A DNA stretch of 64,000 nucleotides from Ailanthus altissimus (taxonomy: Eukaryota; Streptophyta; Magnoliopsida; Sapindales; Simaroubaceae). The notes under the pieces were generated by a model. The model was given only the letters and a program-made list of their open reading frames with translations, did not search any database and had not been told where the DNA came from. A program made the position numbers and the translations under genes. The stretch is taken from contig CAMPEX010000001.1 in the NCBI GenBank assembly GCA_946807835.1, positions 7,579,001 through 7,643,000 of the forward strand. The letters run 5' to 3'. Shown in pieces: positions 23,230 through 33,541 of the stretch. The first letter of the stretch is position 1, and each line of letters starts with the position of its first letter.

Positions 23230-25780
23230 AGTTGCCTTTAAATCTACTATAATTCCCCCCTCCCCCAAAGATTAAGGTTAATTAAAGGAGGATTAACCAA
23301 GGCAGGAAGATCGGCTGAGGTAACATTAACAGGTCCCACGAATTGAGCAGAAGGGATAGCATCAGCCTTGGCAGTAGCAACAAGGGTAGCTTTAGCCCCA
23401 ATGGTAAGGGTAGCTTCAGTAGAAGCAGCATCATCAACAATAGGCTCAGCCACCTCAGCAACATTTCGAGCCTCAAAAGTCTCCCCTTCATGGAATAACC
23501 CCCCAGTGGACAGATTCTATATCAACTAGAGGTTAATTTCAAGGTAATTCTACTTAAAGAGGGAAATTGACCTCTAAAATCCCTCTACTACCCTTTGACA
23601 GAAACCTTCCTTGTGACCAATAAACCCTGAACCTCGCTAATCTTCCAGTTGAGCTGTCAGATTGTTCTTAGTCTACTTGACCAGTTCCTACTCCCTTTAA
23701 GCCATTGCGAGCTGCCTTTCAGGCTTGTAATTTTGGTTTATCATCTCAGCAGTATGGCTCTCTACCATAGCCAAAGAGCTAGCCATCTCTTGCTTAGTTA
23801 GCTTCTTTTAGTGCTCTAATGTTGAGGCCCTACTCTCCCATTTAGCACGGCCAGTCTCAAGATCTTCTATACGGGCGCCCATCTTATTTACCTTCTCATG
23901 TTTTTGGACAGCCACCCTCTTAGCTCACAAAACCTCAGCTCTTGACCGCGCGAAGCACTCTTTACCTTGGTGGATCCGAGCCACCATATCAAATATCTCG
24001 ATCCTGAACCAAGATAATAGATATACGAATTGTATAACAAAACACAAATGATTAAAATGGGAAAACAAAAGAATAACTAAAATAAAATAAAAAAGAGAAT
24101 TTACATCTAATGCGGATCCCACTATAGCATAGAACCCCGTGATGGGGTTCAAAGAAGAAACCTAACCCATCATAGGATGTAGAAAAGTTAAGTCCTCCCT
24201 CATCTTAGGAACAAGGACAGAGGGTAACACATAAAGAAATGGCACTTCGCTTATCAGAGGCCCTTCTTGCCTCCTTGAATTAGACACCCTTACAGTCCAG
24301 CCAGAAGGGAGAGTCTACATTGAATCCTAAACTGGTGAGCCCCATCCCTTACCTTGTGCTTGGTAAAAGTGAGGACCTTGTGCTTGAAGGGAGGGTTGGG
24401 TTGGGTTATAGTTTATCCCCTCCCTTGGGAGTCAGTTTGAACCTGTCCTCTCACCTGGGCAAGTGAACTTATCACTCTCCCTCCTGGGGGCTCTGTCTGC
24501 TATCAGTTTGGTTGGTTAACCCCCATCCATGAGCGAGATCCTTGAGACAGTTCCTCCTATCAGAATTGAACAACATTTCCATTACATTATCATGGTTAAG
24601 GAAATCCCAACCAATAGAGAATAATCTAGAGCCTTCTGTACGGCTCTTCTTCCTCCTCTAGCCTCATTCTTATTCAACAATTCTTGTATAGACATACAAA
24701 GTGATTAGTAAATAAGTAAAAATGAAAAAATAATTTTAAGGGAAGAGATAATACTTACTACAAACATGAGGCTCATGTGGGACAAAAGTCACTAAATCGG
24801 ACTGAATAAGGCTAGCCGATGAAAGCAAGTCTTAAACAAGACAAATATGCTCGATGGCCGTAATGATCTGAGCAAGTTTTGCCTTAGAAACTTCAACATT
24901 AGTAGCCCAAGTCACTACAATACACCAAGAAGTTAGACGAACAAAAAACTAAAAAAATAAAACAGAAGGAAAAATGAACGAAATGAAAACCTGCACTCAA
25001 AGAGAAGTTTGTAAGAACGATCCACTCTCCCTCATTCTCTTGAGGACTATATGACCCCATTCACCTCCAGTAAAAACCCACTTCTCCTTCAATCCTTGAC
25101 ATAAGAGGGACAACTAGGGATTGAATTTTAGAGGCCATGGAAAGAGAGATAGTAGAAGCCTCTCTAGCTTCTAGCATTACTCCTAAAGTAGTATAGGTAG
25201 CACAGCTCCTGGAAATAAGGAGGGATAGCTCTACCCTTACCCAAAGGACATACAGATCAGCCAAAACCCTCTAATAATTAAGGCCTAGCTAAAAAGGAGT
25301 TACTCCTAAACGGGCCAGCATCCTACAAAAATACTGGTGCATAGGAAGCCTAAGGCCCAACCTCAAGAACTCCACGTAGATGGCCACCTCGCTCTCTATA
25401 GGGCTGCTCTAAAAATCATCTTATGAGGGTAGCCTAAGTGTAACCGACCTAGAGATATTATACGTTAACCTAATAAACTCAAGGTCGGCCTCGTTCAAAC
25501 TGAACATGCAGTATTTCACATCCAGCTCAAACTCCACAACCTTTACATCCTGATCAGGATCTTCAAGGTTATTTCCTTGGTCCTCCTTAATTATAGAGAC
25601 AGGATCGACCTCACTAACAACAACCAAAGATAAGAATGGCATGTCACCCACTAAAGTGGATTCCCCTCCACTACCTCTGGCCCCTTTAGTCCTCCTGACC
25701 AATGGGACCTTTGAGCTTACTTTTTCTTCTTCCTTAGCCACGTTAATAGCTAGAAAACCTAGGTTTCTTCTAAATGCCAT
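23230..25780 (-). pseudogene. Antisense extra gene (aORF) of the Tat element
   Basis: A minus-strand gene-like region with its own TATA box (26,193-26,199) and a possible leader intron donor near 26,053. The first exon begins at the ATG at 25,780. An acidic and basic N-terminus is followed by a block (EFELDVKYCMF, FIRLTYNISRSVTLRLPS) and then by EFLRLGLRLPMHQYF (about 25,365-25,320) and LADLYVLWVR. Homologous blocks occur at 60,906-61,280 on the plus strand. Later parts include an A-L-D codon run directly before a GT donor at 24,104, a charged coiled-coil-like exon (MVARIHQGKECFARSR) and an alanine-rich end (23,247-23,453). Tat-clade elements such as Grande carry antisense genes here with a putative plant transposon-type domain. 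Function is unknown. Several stops break the frame. Confidence 0.68.
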
Positions 25781-26192
25781 TGAAATAAAGAGATTTTTCT
25801 TAAAAACTAAAAGCGACACACATGGGCAATGACAAGATAATTATACCCAAAAACCAAGAAAGAAAGCAAGAGGAAGTACCGAAAAGCCATACAAATACCC
25901 AGACAATATAAACAATGGCTAAAAAACCCAAAAATTGCAAGAAAACCTAAGAAACAAAAACAAGAAAAGCATGCTCGTATACAATAAAGTTTACACTAAA
26001 GATGCAAGAATAAAGAAAACCACAGTAGAAGATCAAGAAAAAGAAGATATTACCTAAAAAAAGTGCAGAAATCAGATAAACACGGTAAAAACAGTAACAA
26101 CAATCACCAAGAAGAGTACTTGCACCAAAAGGATCAGAGAACAACGAAGAAAAATGCAAAGTCAGTAACAAAATTCGAAGTGAAAGATGGTC

Positions 26193-26199
26193 TTTTATA
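26193..26199 (-). promoter_or_regulatory. TATA box of the Tat antisense gene
   Basis: Minus-strand TATAAAA (context GTTATAAAAGACC), about 420 bp upstream of the ATG at 25,780. The homologous gene at 60,764 has TATAAATA at 60,293, 471 bp upstream, and both have a GT donor 145-170 bp after the TATA box. The shared layout supports a real promoter. Confidence 0.55.
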
Positions 26200-26290
26200 A
26201 CCAACAGAGCTGAGGAATCATAGTTGTTCAGATTAAATGAACGAACAAGATCATTAGAAGCCGAAGAGACACACCATTAAATAGAACGGT

Positions 26291-27686
26291 TGATAAGGGC
26301 AAAATTGTCATATATTTTCTCATATTTTTATTATTGATATTTTATGGTTTTATGAGAATAGATGGCTATTTATGTGCTTTATTTTTATTTAGAGGGACTT
26401 GAACGAAATTTAAAAAAAGAATGCAAAAGGAGCGAAAATAGGGACTAAAATGTAAACTTTTCAAAGTATGTGTCCATCGCTCCCGCGCCAATAAGAATAT
26501 AGCCCCAGCTCTGGAATAGTGATCAAAATTAGAAAAAATGACCTGTTTAAGTCGCGCCAAGAAGAATATAGCCCCAGCGTCGATGATTCACCACGCCAGC
26601 GACGCTTCAGAGCCCCAGCGCTATCATCCCACCGCTCCAGTGATGAAGCCGTATTCATGCAGCGCCCCAGTGACAATAGTATAGCGCGCCAACGGTAGCG
26701 CGAATCCTAGTGAGACCAGAATTGAGTTTTTCAAGTTCAAATCAAATCCTATAAAAGGCCACTCGACCCCAGACATAAAGGGAAACCAAAAAAAGAATCT
26801 AAAGTAAGAAAAAGAGAACTTAGAGCAGTTCAAGAGCACCAAGAATCCAGAGCAACATCAATCAAGAGTAATTCGACGTCTACATCGGTTTGTAATTGAT
26901 TGTATCATGTTTTATTTTTATTTTTATTGTTGTGATTCTCTTGTAGCTATGAACTAATTTATTTTCTAGGGTTAATATTTGAACTCAATATGTGCGCTTA
27001 AATTGCCATATCTTTTAGTATTTAATAAACTTAGTCCTTTATTATTTAAATTACTTATGTTTAATGCTTCAATATATCTGGCCAATATATGGTGAATGAG
27101 TTGGTAATATATTGATAAAGTCGGAAGAGGAATCAATATATTTAGACCTAGGTAATTTGATACATGATTGTAGAGTAACATTCAATGCTACATATGCAAG
27201 TTTCAACTTAGGATAGGAATATACCTAGTTGGCATGTATGATCAATAAGACCTAATCTTAATGAATCTTAGTTTATTACAAGTACTATAGGAATATAGGT
27301 ATTTGGTAAATTAGGGTATACTTGTATGACCTTGGAAGAGGCTTGTAAATACATTAGCGTCTTGATCAATAATAAAGATTAAGTGAGTTAAATATTAGAA
27401 GATTAATCATTAAAAAGCATATTGAGAGATAATATTAATCCTAGGTTCTCTCTACGTTGCTATCTCCCTATTCTCTTTGCATTGTATTTTTATTTTTATA
27501 TTTTCTACATTCATTCTTAAATTTTTATTTTTTCTGAATAATTATTAGAAAGATATAATTTTAGTAATTGGTTTAAAGGAAGAAATTATCCCTGTGGGTT
27601 CGACATCCGACTAATTAGTCCCTTTATTACTTGCATACGATAGTGTATACTTGCACTTAATTATAAGATATAGAAATATCGTATCA
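26291..27686 (+). mobile_element. Solo LTR S2 (same family as 1,861-3,087), nested in Tat element
   Basis: 1,396 bp from TGATAAGGGC to TATCGTATCA. Flanking 5-mers are ACGGT (26,286-26,290) and ATGGT (27,687-27,691), one C-to-T change at a CpG apart. It shares with S1 the start, the TATA context, a block around TAGTTGGCATGTATGATC, a block around GGAAGAGGCTTGT and the 3' end around TTGCATACGAT. Its 26,475-26,700 part holds clustered GC-rich words (CCCAGCG, GCGCCA, AGCGCT). No coding sequence. Plus orientation like S1. Confidence 0.78.
26750..26756 (+). promoter_or_regulatory. TATA box inside solo LTR S2
   Basis: TATAAAA followed by GGCC, at the place matching the TATA box of S1. Confidence 0.55.
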
Positions 27687-27691
27687 ATGGT

Positions 27692-28292
27692 GCAACGCCT
27701 TAGGTTCCCAGAATATTAAATGCACGTCTTTTCAAAAAAATTCATCTGGACCTTTGAAGTTTAAAATTTCAACGGACAGATTATCTCAATCACCCAAACG
27801 TCACTCAAAAATAGAAGATACATGATGCTCTGGTTTCAGCTACTCCTAACCACATAATCAAATGAGAGGTCAACGACTAAGATTAATTTCCATGTTTGAG
27901 ACGTCTTTTTATATGGATCAAGGATGACGTTTTAAAGAACTTTATCATTATTACCTAAAAAAATCAGAATACAAGGAATATCAACAACTGTACAGATCCT
28001 AAGAAAAACCCAAAAAGTAACTGTCATCTCAGTACTCTAAAAAGCAGCTGCAATAGTATAATTAAATCAAGCAACTCAGTACAGTATCATTCATCAAGAT
28101 TAGGATATCAGAAAAAAATTGTTCGAATCTGCTTACTCAGAATACCAGTATAAGCCAAAAATATGCTCATAAATAAAGATTTTGAATAGGTGGAGTGAAT
28201 AATCGAGCAGGTATCAAAAGTGAAGACACAAACAGGTATAATAAAAATTGTTTATAGTTTTACTAAATCAAAACTAGAAACTGGTAAACCCA
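27692..28292. other. Tat element 3' non-coding region
   Basis: About 600 bp between the nested solo LTR and the 3' LTR. No open frame or repeat recognised. The last bases before the LTR (AAACTAGAAACTGGTAAACC) are the place for the polypurine tract but are degenerate. Confidence 0.55.
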
Positions 28293-29324
28293 TGTTCCCC
28301 CTAGAAATCACCACAAGGCCCAACCTTTATAGGCCTAAGAAGCTTAGCCCTTCAAGAAAGTCCTTTGTAGGCTAACCTTAAGGACCTAAGTTCAAGATAG
28401 CAGAGGCCGCTAGGAGATGCTGGAACCAAGCCTAAGGATGGACTTCCAGCAAGGAACCTGCTCGGTCACTTGAATCAGGTTCAGTCCAAGACACTTGCAC
28501 GTCAGCTCTGCATATTTTCTCTGATCCTAGCACTTGACCAAGAACAAGAAAACTGGCTCAGTAAAAGTACCAGGTCAAACACATGTTGGACAGCCTATAC
28601 ATCTGACCAGGTGCTTTTGCGGGAACAGAAACAAGATTTAGATCAGTAAAGATGAAGTACGCTATAAAGAGACCAACTCAATAGGAGATGCCAAATTGCT
28701 GTAATAGCAAAAGTATAACCAGATCACTACCGTGCCGAATAGAAAGTAATCATGATTATTACATAAATGAATTTAAAGAGAAAACCAGTGTTATAAAGGA
28801 AATAGAGTTATAAGAAGAAAAGAATTACAATGTTTTTAGGAAAGAATTCCTCAAATCACGGTAAGATATCAGAATAACCCAAAATTAGCAAGACTTACCC
28901 AACTCAACCACAACACCAGCTAAGATAAGCACAAGAAATATTCTTTGAAGACCGATTCTATAAATAAGTGAGAAAATCACAACAAATGAGACTTCAAAGA
29001 GTTCTTCTGGTAATGAATTCTTGATTCTGTCTTTAACACTTTTCTACATTAAACATATTTTTAACCTTTTTCTCACTGCTCTCCCAAACCTGACCAAAAC
29101 AACCTTTTTCTAACTTAAGCATTGGAGAGTCTTCGTCAGAACCCACCCCGGCAATGCCTTAATGATAGTTTTATGTATTTTGCAGGTATTCAACAATCAT
29201 CAACAGAGAGAGGAAGATTAAGATTTCAACCTTCAAGCCAGAAAGATGAAGCCTGGTGAGCTGATTCTCTCAACAAAATAAATTCAAAGCTCGTTAGTTC
29301 AAAAAACTATTTTTTCGGTCAACA
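28293..29324 (+). repeat. 3' LTR of Tat element
   Basis: 1,032 bp, TGTTCCCCC...GGTCAACA, with TATA box TTCTATAAATAAG near 28,965. It is complete, unlike the 5' copy, and its last 130 bp give the missing end. Many substitutions against the 5' LTR are visible by eye. Confidence 0.88.
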
Positions 29325-29873
29325 ACGTTAAATACTATAATTCTAAATCTAAATTTGATTTCAATTACATTAAATATTATAATTCTAATTCAACTTTTAT
29401 TAAATATTATAATTTCAAATCCAATATTGATTTTGATTATGTTAAATATTATAATTTCAAATCCAATTTCAATTATGTTAAAATTATAATTTCAAATTCA
29501 ATTTCGATTGAAATTGAAATTATAACATTTAACGTGATTGAAATTGAAATTATAATATTTAATATAATTAAAATTGAAACTAGATTTGGAATTATAATAA
29601 TTAGCATAATTAAAATCGAAATTAGTATTGAAATTGTAACATTTAACGTAATTTCGTCCCAACCCGACTTGTCCCAAACTAAATCATCCTCAACCGACCT
29701 ATCCCAAACCGAAACTATGCTGTTTTGAGATTTAAAAAAAAAAAGTCGAAAATTCCCAACCCATCTTAACCTGAAGGTTGTCCCGATCGAAATAACTTTC
29801 TTCGTCTCAATCAAAAATAAGAATAAGTAGAAAATTCTTAAACCCACCCTAAACCTGAAGTTGCCCGCCCCTA
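29325..29873. repeat. Right arm of the split fold-back-like element
   Basis: Resumes the minisatellite (GTTAAATACTATAATTC) directly after the Tat insertion. At about 29,499-29,516 the sequence turns on itself (CAATTTC GATT GAAATTG), and from there to 29,655 the unit runs in reverse complement (ATAACATTTAACGT). It then continues with CCCAACCCGACTTG and CCCGCCCCTA, the inverted counterpart of the outer left arm. Confidence 0.6.
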
Positions 29874-32800
29874 AATTGTTCACATTTACATAATTATGAC
29901 AGCTAACATGTAGGATTATTATATCTACACTTACAAAACAAGAATATTCAAAATACATATTTCTTTTTTAAATTATAAGTAACATAATTCTTAATTAATT
30001 TTATATATTGTTATTTTTTAATTCAATTATTCTCCGATAAATATTTTATCAGAAAAATTATTACAAATATGATTACAAAGTTGACAATCAATTAAGAGTT
30101 AATAGCGAACAAGCTTATCTAGAGTTGTATGTATCTCATATTGCTCTATTTTTTTAATTATCAAATTAATTGAGTTTTTTAAAGTTTTTTTAAGATAAAT
30201 ATGTCTTTAAAACAATAAACTATTCCTTAAAAAAGGATACAAATACAATATTATTAATGAAATAAAATAAGACCACCATATACATAGATGACATAAAATT
30301 TGTTACAAGAATCATTTACTTTTATAAGCACAATTTATTATAGCCCAATGCTAAAAGGTTAGTGTGCAGCTTTATCTCTAATATAAAATTATAAATTTGA
30401 ATTCTCTCTCTTTTATAATATATATAAAAGAATAATTTACTAATTAAGTAGTTCATTAGATGATGAGTAATATTATCACGTGACACTGTTTAATTAATTC
30501 ACAATTTTTACGTAATATAATAATAATATTATACATCCTAAAGTTTAATCTTAAAATTTGAATCTCAAATGATGTGTCGACTAATTATTAGATGGTTAAT
30601 TTTTTTAATTTTTAAAATTACTCATTATATCATTTTTCTACCCAATCGTAGTTTGACACCCTATTTGAAATTCAAATTTGAGATATAATTTGAGAATTAT
30701 AACATTACTCATAATGTAATAAAGATTTTATCACGTGTTTAAAAGTTCATCATATATTGAACTATATAGCCTGTTAAATTATTTTTCTCTGTTGGGTCTA
30801 TTATGAAATGAGTCAAACTACCCACTACACGTGCACATATGGCAACAAGCAAAAGTTATAGGATCAAGCCCAAATAGTATTTTAAAAACTCAAAATTGTA
30901 TCAAGCAACTCAAAAATCAAGTGAAACTGACCCCAAGCTAAGATATGATCTAACCCATTTCATCAATAAAATCCAAAAATAGGTAAAAAAAATTAGATTG
31001 ACAATGAGGAAAGATGAATTCTACTCAAATTATCATTTGGATTATTATTGTTTTATTTGAGTTATAGCTCTCAATATTATTGTTCTATATAATCAAAGAG
31101 TCTTTGTACAATGGATAAAAAATTAAATTCCTTGATAAATTTGATTGCATCTCACGTTATGATTAGCTAAAACCAATTGAAACATGGATTAATCACATCA
31201 TACTAGTCTCATTAATTTGGATTGTGGCTGATTGTAACACTATATATAAGCATGCTTAATTGGCCATTAATTAATTAATTAATTCAAGCGTTACATATTC
31301 AATCGTAGAGTGTTTAAATCATTCTATTAGAGAATTATCATATTCTAGAGAGAGAAATGCACACAAAAAGTATAATCTTTTTGTTTGAAATATTTTTATA
31401 CTCAACACTCATTTTTTTGAATAAATATTAATTTGAGCGTTGGAGTTTTTTTTATATAAGAAGATAGTACTTTTCTCGCAAATTCAAACGCACTTCAAAG
31501 AGATTAAGTTCATTATATATATAAATTTTATACTTGAGCAAAAAATCAAACCTCCACTTCATAAGTGGAAAATTTTACTTAATAAATCATATTCTAATAA
31601 AGCAGGCTTGTCCAATATGCATCTCATATTTTAGTTACTGTTAAGGAGTAGTACTTCTACACTCTAGGTTGCATCTCATATTTCATACACTCTTAAAATC
31701 TAATTGTATTCAGAATAACGAAATTAATAGCTACAAAGTATAAAGAAAGTAATTAAAATTTCTTCTACCTCTTCTATTTATTTTGGTAAAAATAAATAAT
31801 ATACACTTCTCCATCTATTCTAATGATGAATTAAAATATTTTACTTGTTATTTTTTTTAATTTGGATGAGAGGATATTCGAAATTAAAATCTATACATTA
31901 GTTAAAAGATATAGTTATCACTAAATTACATATATCAACACATGCTTTTACTTCTTATTAACTTTAATTAGCCCTCTCTAACATTATTATATTTTACAAG
32001 AAAATTTTCACTTCAATATTTGAAGTTTAGTTAAATTACTTGGTTTTTAAGTTTTTTTAAATATCTCAGTAACCCTTTTTTTTTTAAATAGTATTACTTT
32101 TTAAAAGTAGTAAGTAAAATTCGATCATGAGACCAGTTATTATAATTAAACATATCAATTTACTTTATAACCTTTAAAAAATACACTTCATATGTTGTTT
32201 TTTTAATGTGAGGACTAATTGAAATATTTAAAAAAAAAACTTAGAGATTAGCAAATTAATTCAACCAAACTTCAAATACTAAAATAATAATTCTCTCATT
32301 TTGCAAGAAAAATATAAAATGAAAGCAGTGACAAGAGATAACATAATATATAAAAGGTCATATGTGCATCAATGTCATTCTCTCAACGTTATCACTTGTG
32401 AAGAATTTCCATTTCGTTGTGAATTTAATGCATTCACATCAAACATTATGTACAATCTATTTTACATGAGTAAGTTTTCCTAACTTTAATTTTTAACTTA
32501 AAACTATTATTTAAATTTTTTTTCATATATATATATATATATATCTGTTTGCTAAAAAGTATAATGAGATCAGTCATTTTTACTGTGAAGTAGATATATC
32601 TTGACTAATTAATAAGCCACAAGGGTCAGCTTTTGTTATTTCTTTTTGTATTTTTTTGGGGCAACATTTTTAACATTTTGTTTACTTCATCCGTATCTCC
32701 TTACTATTTGGGAAAGCTTTAGTAGTATCTCTTAACAATGTACTTCGTAAGTGCTTTCCCAATAGGTTACTTTTGGGTGCTTTCATAACAAGCATTATTA

Positions 32801-32889
32801 TTCAGATGTACTTTCTATAACAATAACTCTCAATTCCACCCATAAATTTGGTCAAAATATTTAAAAATGATAATTCAAAGAGTTATAAG
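29874..32889. other. AT-rich intergenic, no gene recognised
   Basis: Very AT-rich with scattered short open frames (such as 31,440-31,634 and 32,301-32,483), none with a recognisable domain. An (AT) run lies near 32,526-32,545. No inverted-repeat element with a convincing duplication was found. Confidence 0.6.
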
Positions 32890-33075
32890 CACTATTATAA
32901 AATTGGTCTTCACTGATGCTATGTTACTAACACTTTCTTAAATAATATCAGTTAATAAAAATGTTAATAAATTACTGATATCATGTATCAAAAATATAAA
33001 GTATTAATAAATTATTGATATTATAGTATCAGAAAATAAAGTATCAGTAGGTTAGTGATACTATAGTATAAAAAA
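32890..33075 (+). repeat. CACTA left end with 40-bp spaced subterminal motifs
   Basis: Copies of GATAT/GATACTATAGTAT words at 32,977, 33,017 and 33,057, spaced 40 bp, behind the CACTA terminus. In En/Spm, subterminal repeats are binding sites of the element-encoded TNPA protein; that role is inferred here. Confidence 0.65.
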
Positions 33076-33217
33076 ATTTAATTTTTATTAAAAAAATAAA
33101 ATTAAGGAAACAGATTTAAATTTTAAATAAAATTTAAAACTCCCAAAACGACTTAGTTTTTAGCGTTAAAAAAAATCCTAAAAGCGACGTCGTTTTTAGG
33201 TGCTCAAAAAATATCCC

Positions 33218-33231
33218 AAACGACGTCGTTT
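33218..33231. other. Perfect palindrome AAACGACGTCGTTT
   Basis: A 14-bp palindrome with the ACGT core of bZIP sites. A near copy (AAGCGACGTCGTTTTT) lies at 33,182-33,197 and a weaker one near 33,147. It sits upstream of the putative CACTA transcript; a regulatory role is inference. Confidence 0.5.
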
Positions 33232-33301
33232 AGAGTTACTTATATTTTCCCTCTTGGTTGAACGTTGCCCTAGTCTCGACTTTCTCTCTATCAGTCACTT
33301 T

Positions 33302-33541
33302 GTTGCAAATTGGGGCTCTCGTCTCTCTCTGGGGTCAATTGTTGCAAATTAGATAATCGGCTCTCGTCTTTCTCTCTTTGGTCGCTTGTTGCAAATTGGG
33401 AAATCAACTCTCGTCTTTCTCTCTCTAATCGATTGTTGCAAATTAGGGAATCGACTCTCGAAAAAATTAGCTCTCGTCTTCTCTCTCTGGTCGATTGTTG
33501 CAAATTAGGAAATCGGCTCTCGTCTTTCTCTCTTTGATTGA
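33302..33541. repeat. Five-copy tandem repeat of about 47 bp in CACTA 5' region
   Basis: Units start GTTGCAAATT at 33,302, 33,341, 33,388, 33,435 and 33,497 and contain CTCTCGTCTTTCTCTCT. Lengths are 39, 47, 47, 62 and about 45 bp. Open frames on both strands here only reflect the repeat. Strong pyrimidine bias suggests transcribed leader sequence. It is followed by a possible splice donor (CCTGGTAAGTG, about 33,578). Confidence 0.8.

Larger units (their letters stand above)
15730..29324 (+). mobile_element. Ty3/gypsy LTR retrotransposon, Tat clade, TSD ACGTT
   Basis: 13,595 bp from TGTTCCCCC to GGTCAACA with 5-bp duplications ACGTT at 15,725-15,729 and 29,325-29,329, inserted in the minisatellite. 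Order: 5' LTR (3' part deleted), gag, protease, RT, RNase H, second archaeal-type RNase H, integrase, tandem array, antisense gene, nested solo LTR, 3' LTR. The second RNase H after the usual one, and an extra antisense gene between integrase and 3' LTR, are established marks of the plant Tat clade (Grande, Retand and Ogre relatives). All coding parts are disrupted and the two LTRs differ at many sites by eye. Confidence 0.9.

Noticed and set aside
25641..25832. Plus-strand open frame
   Set aside because: Shadow of the minus-strand Tat antisense gene.
13553..29873. hAT assignment of the fold-back-like element
   Set aside because: The TAG-type ends resemble some hAT termini, but the 8 bases on either side (ATCATAAC and AATTGTTC) do not match.
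33291..33537. Open frames on both strands
   Set aside because: Both read through the five-copy 47-bp repeat; neither has a recognisable domain.
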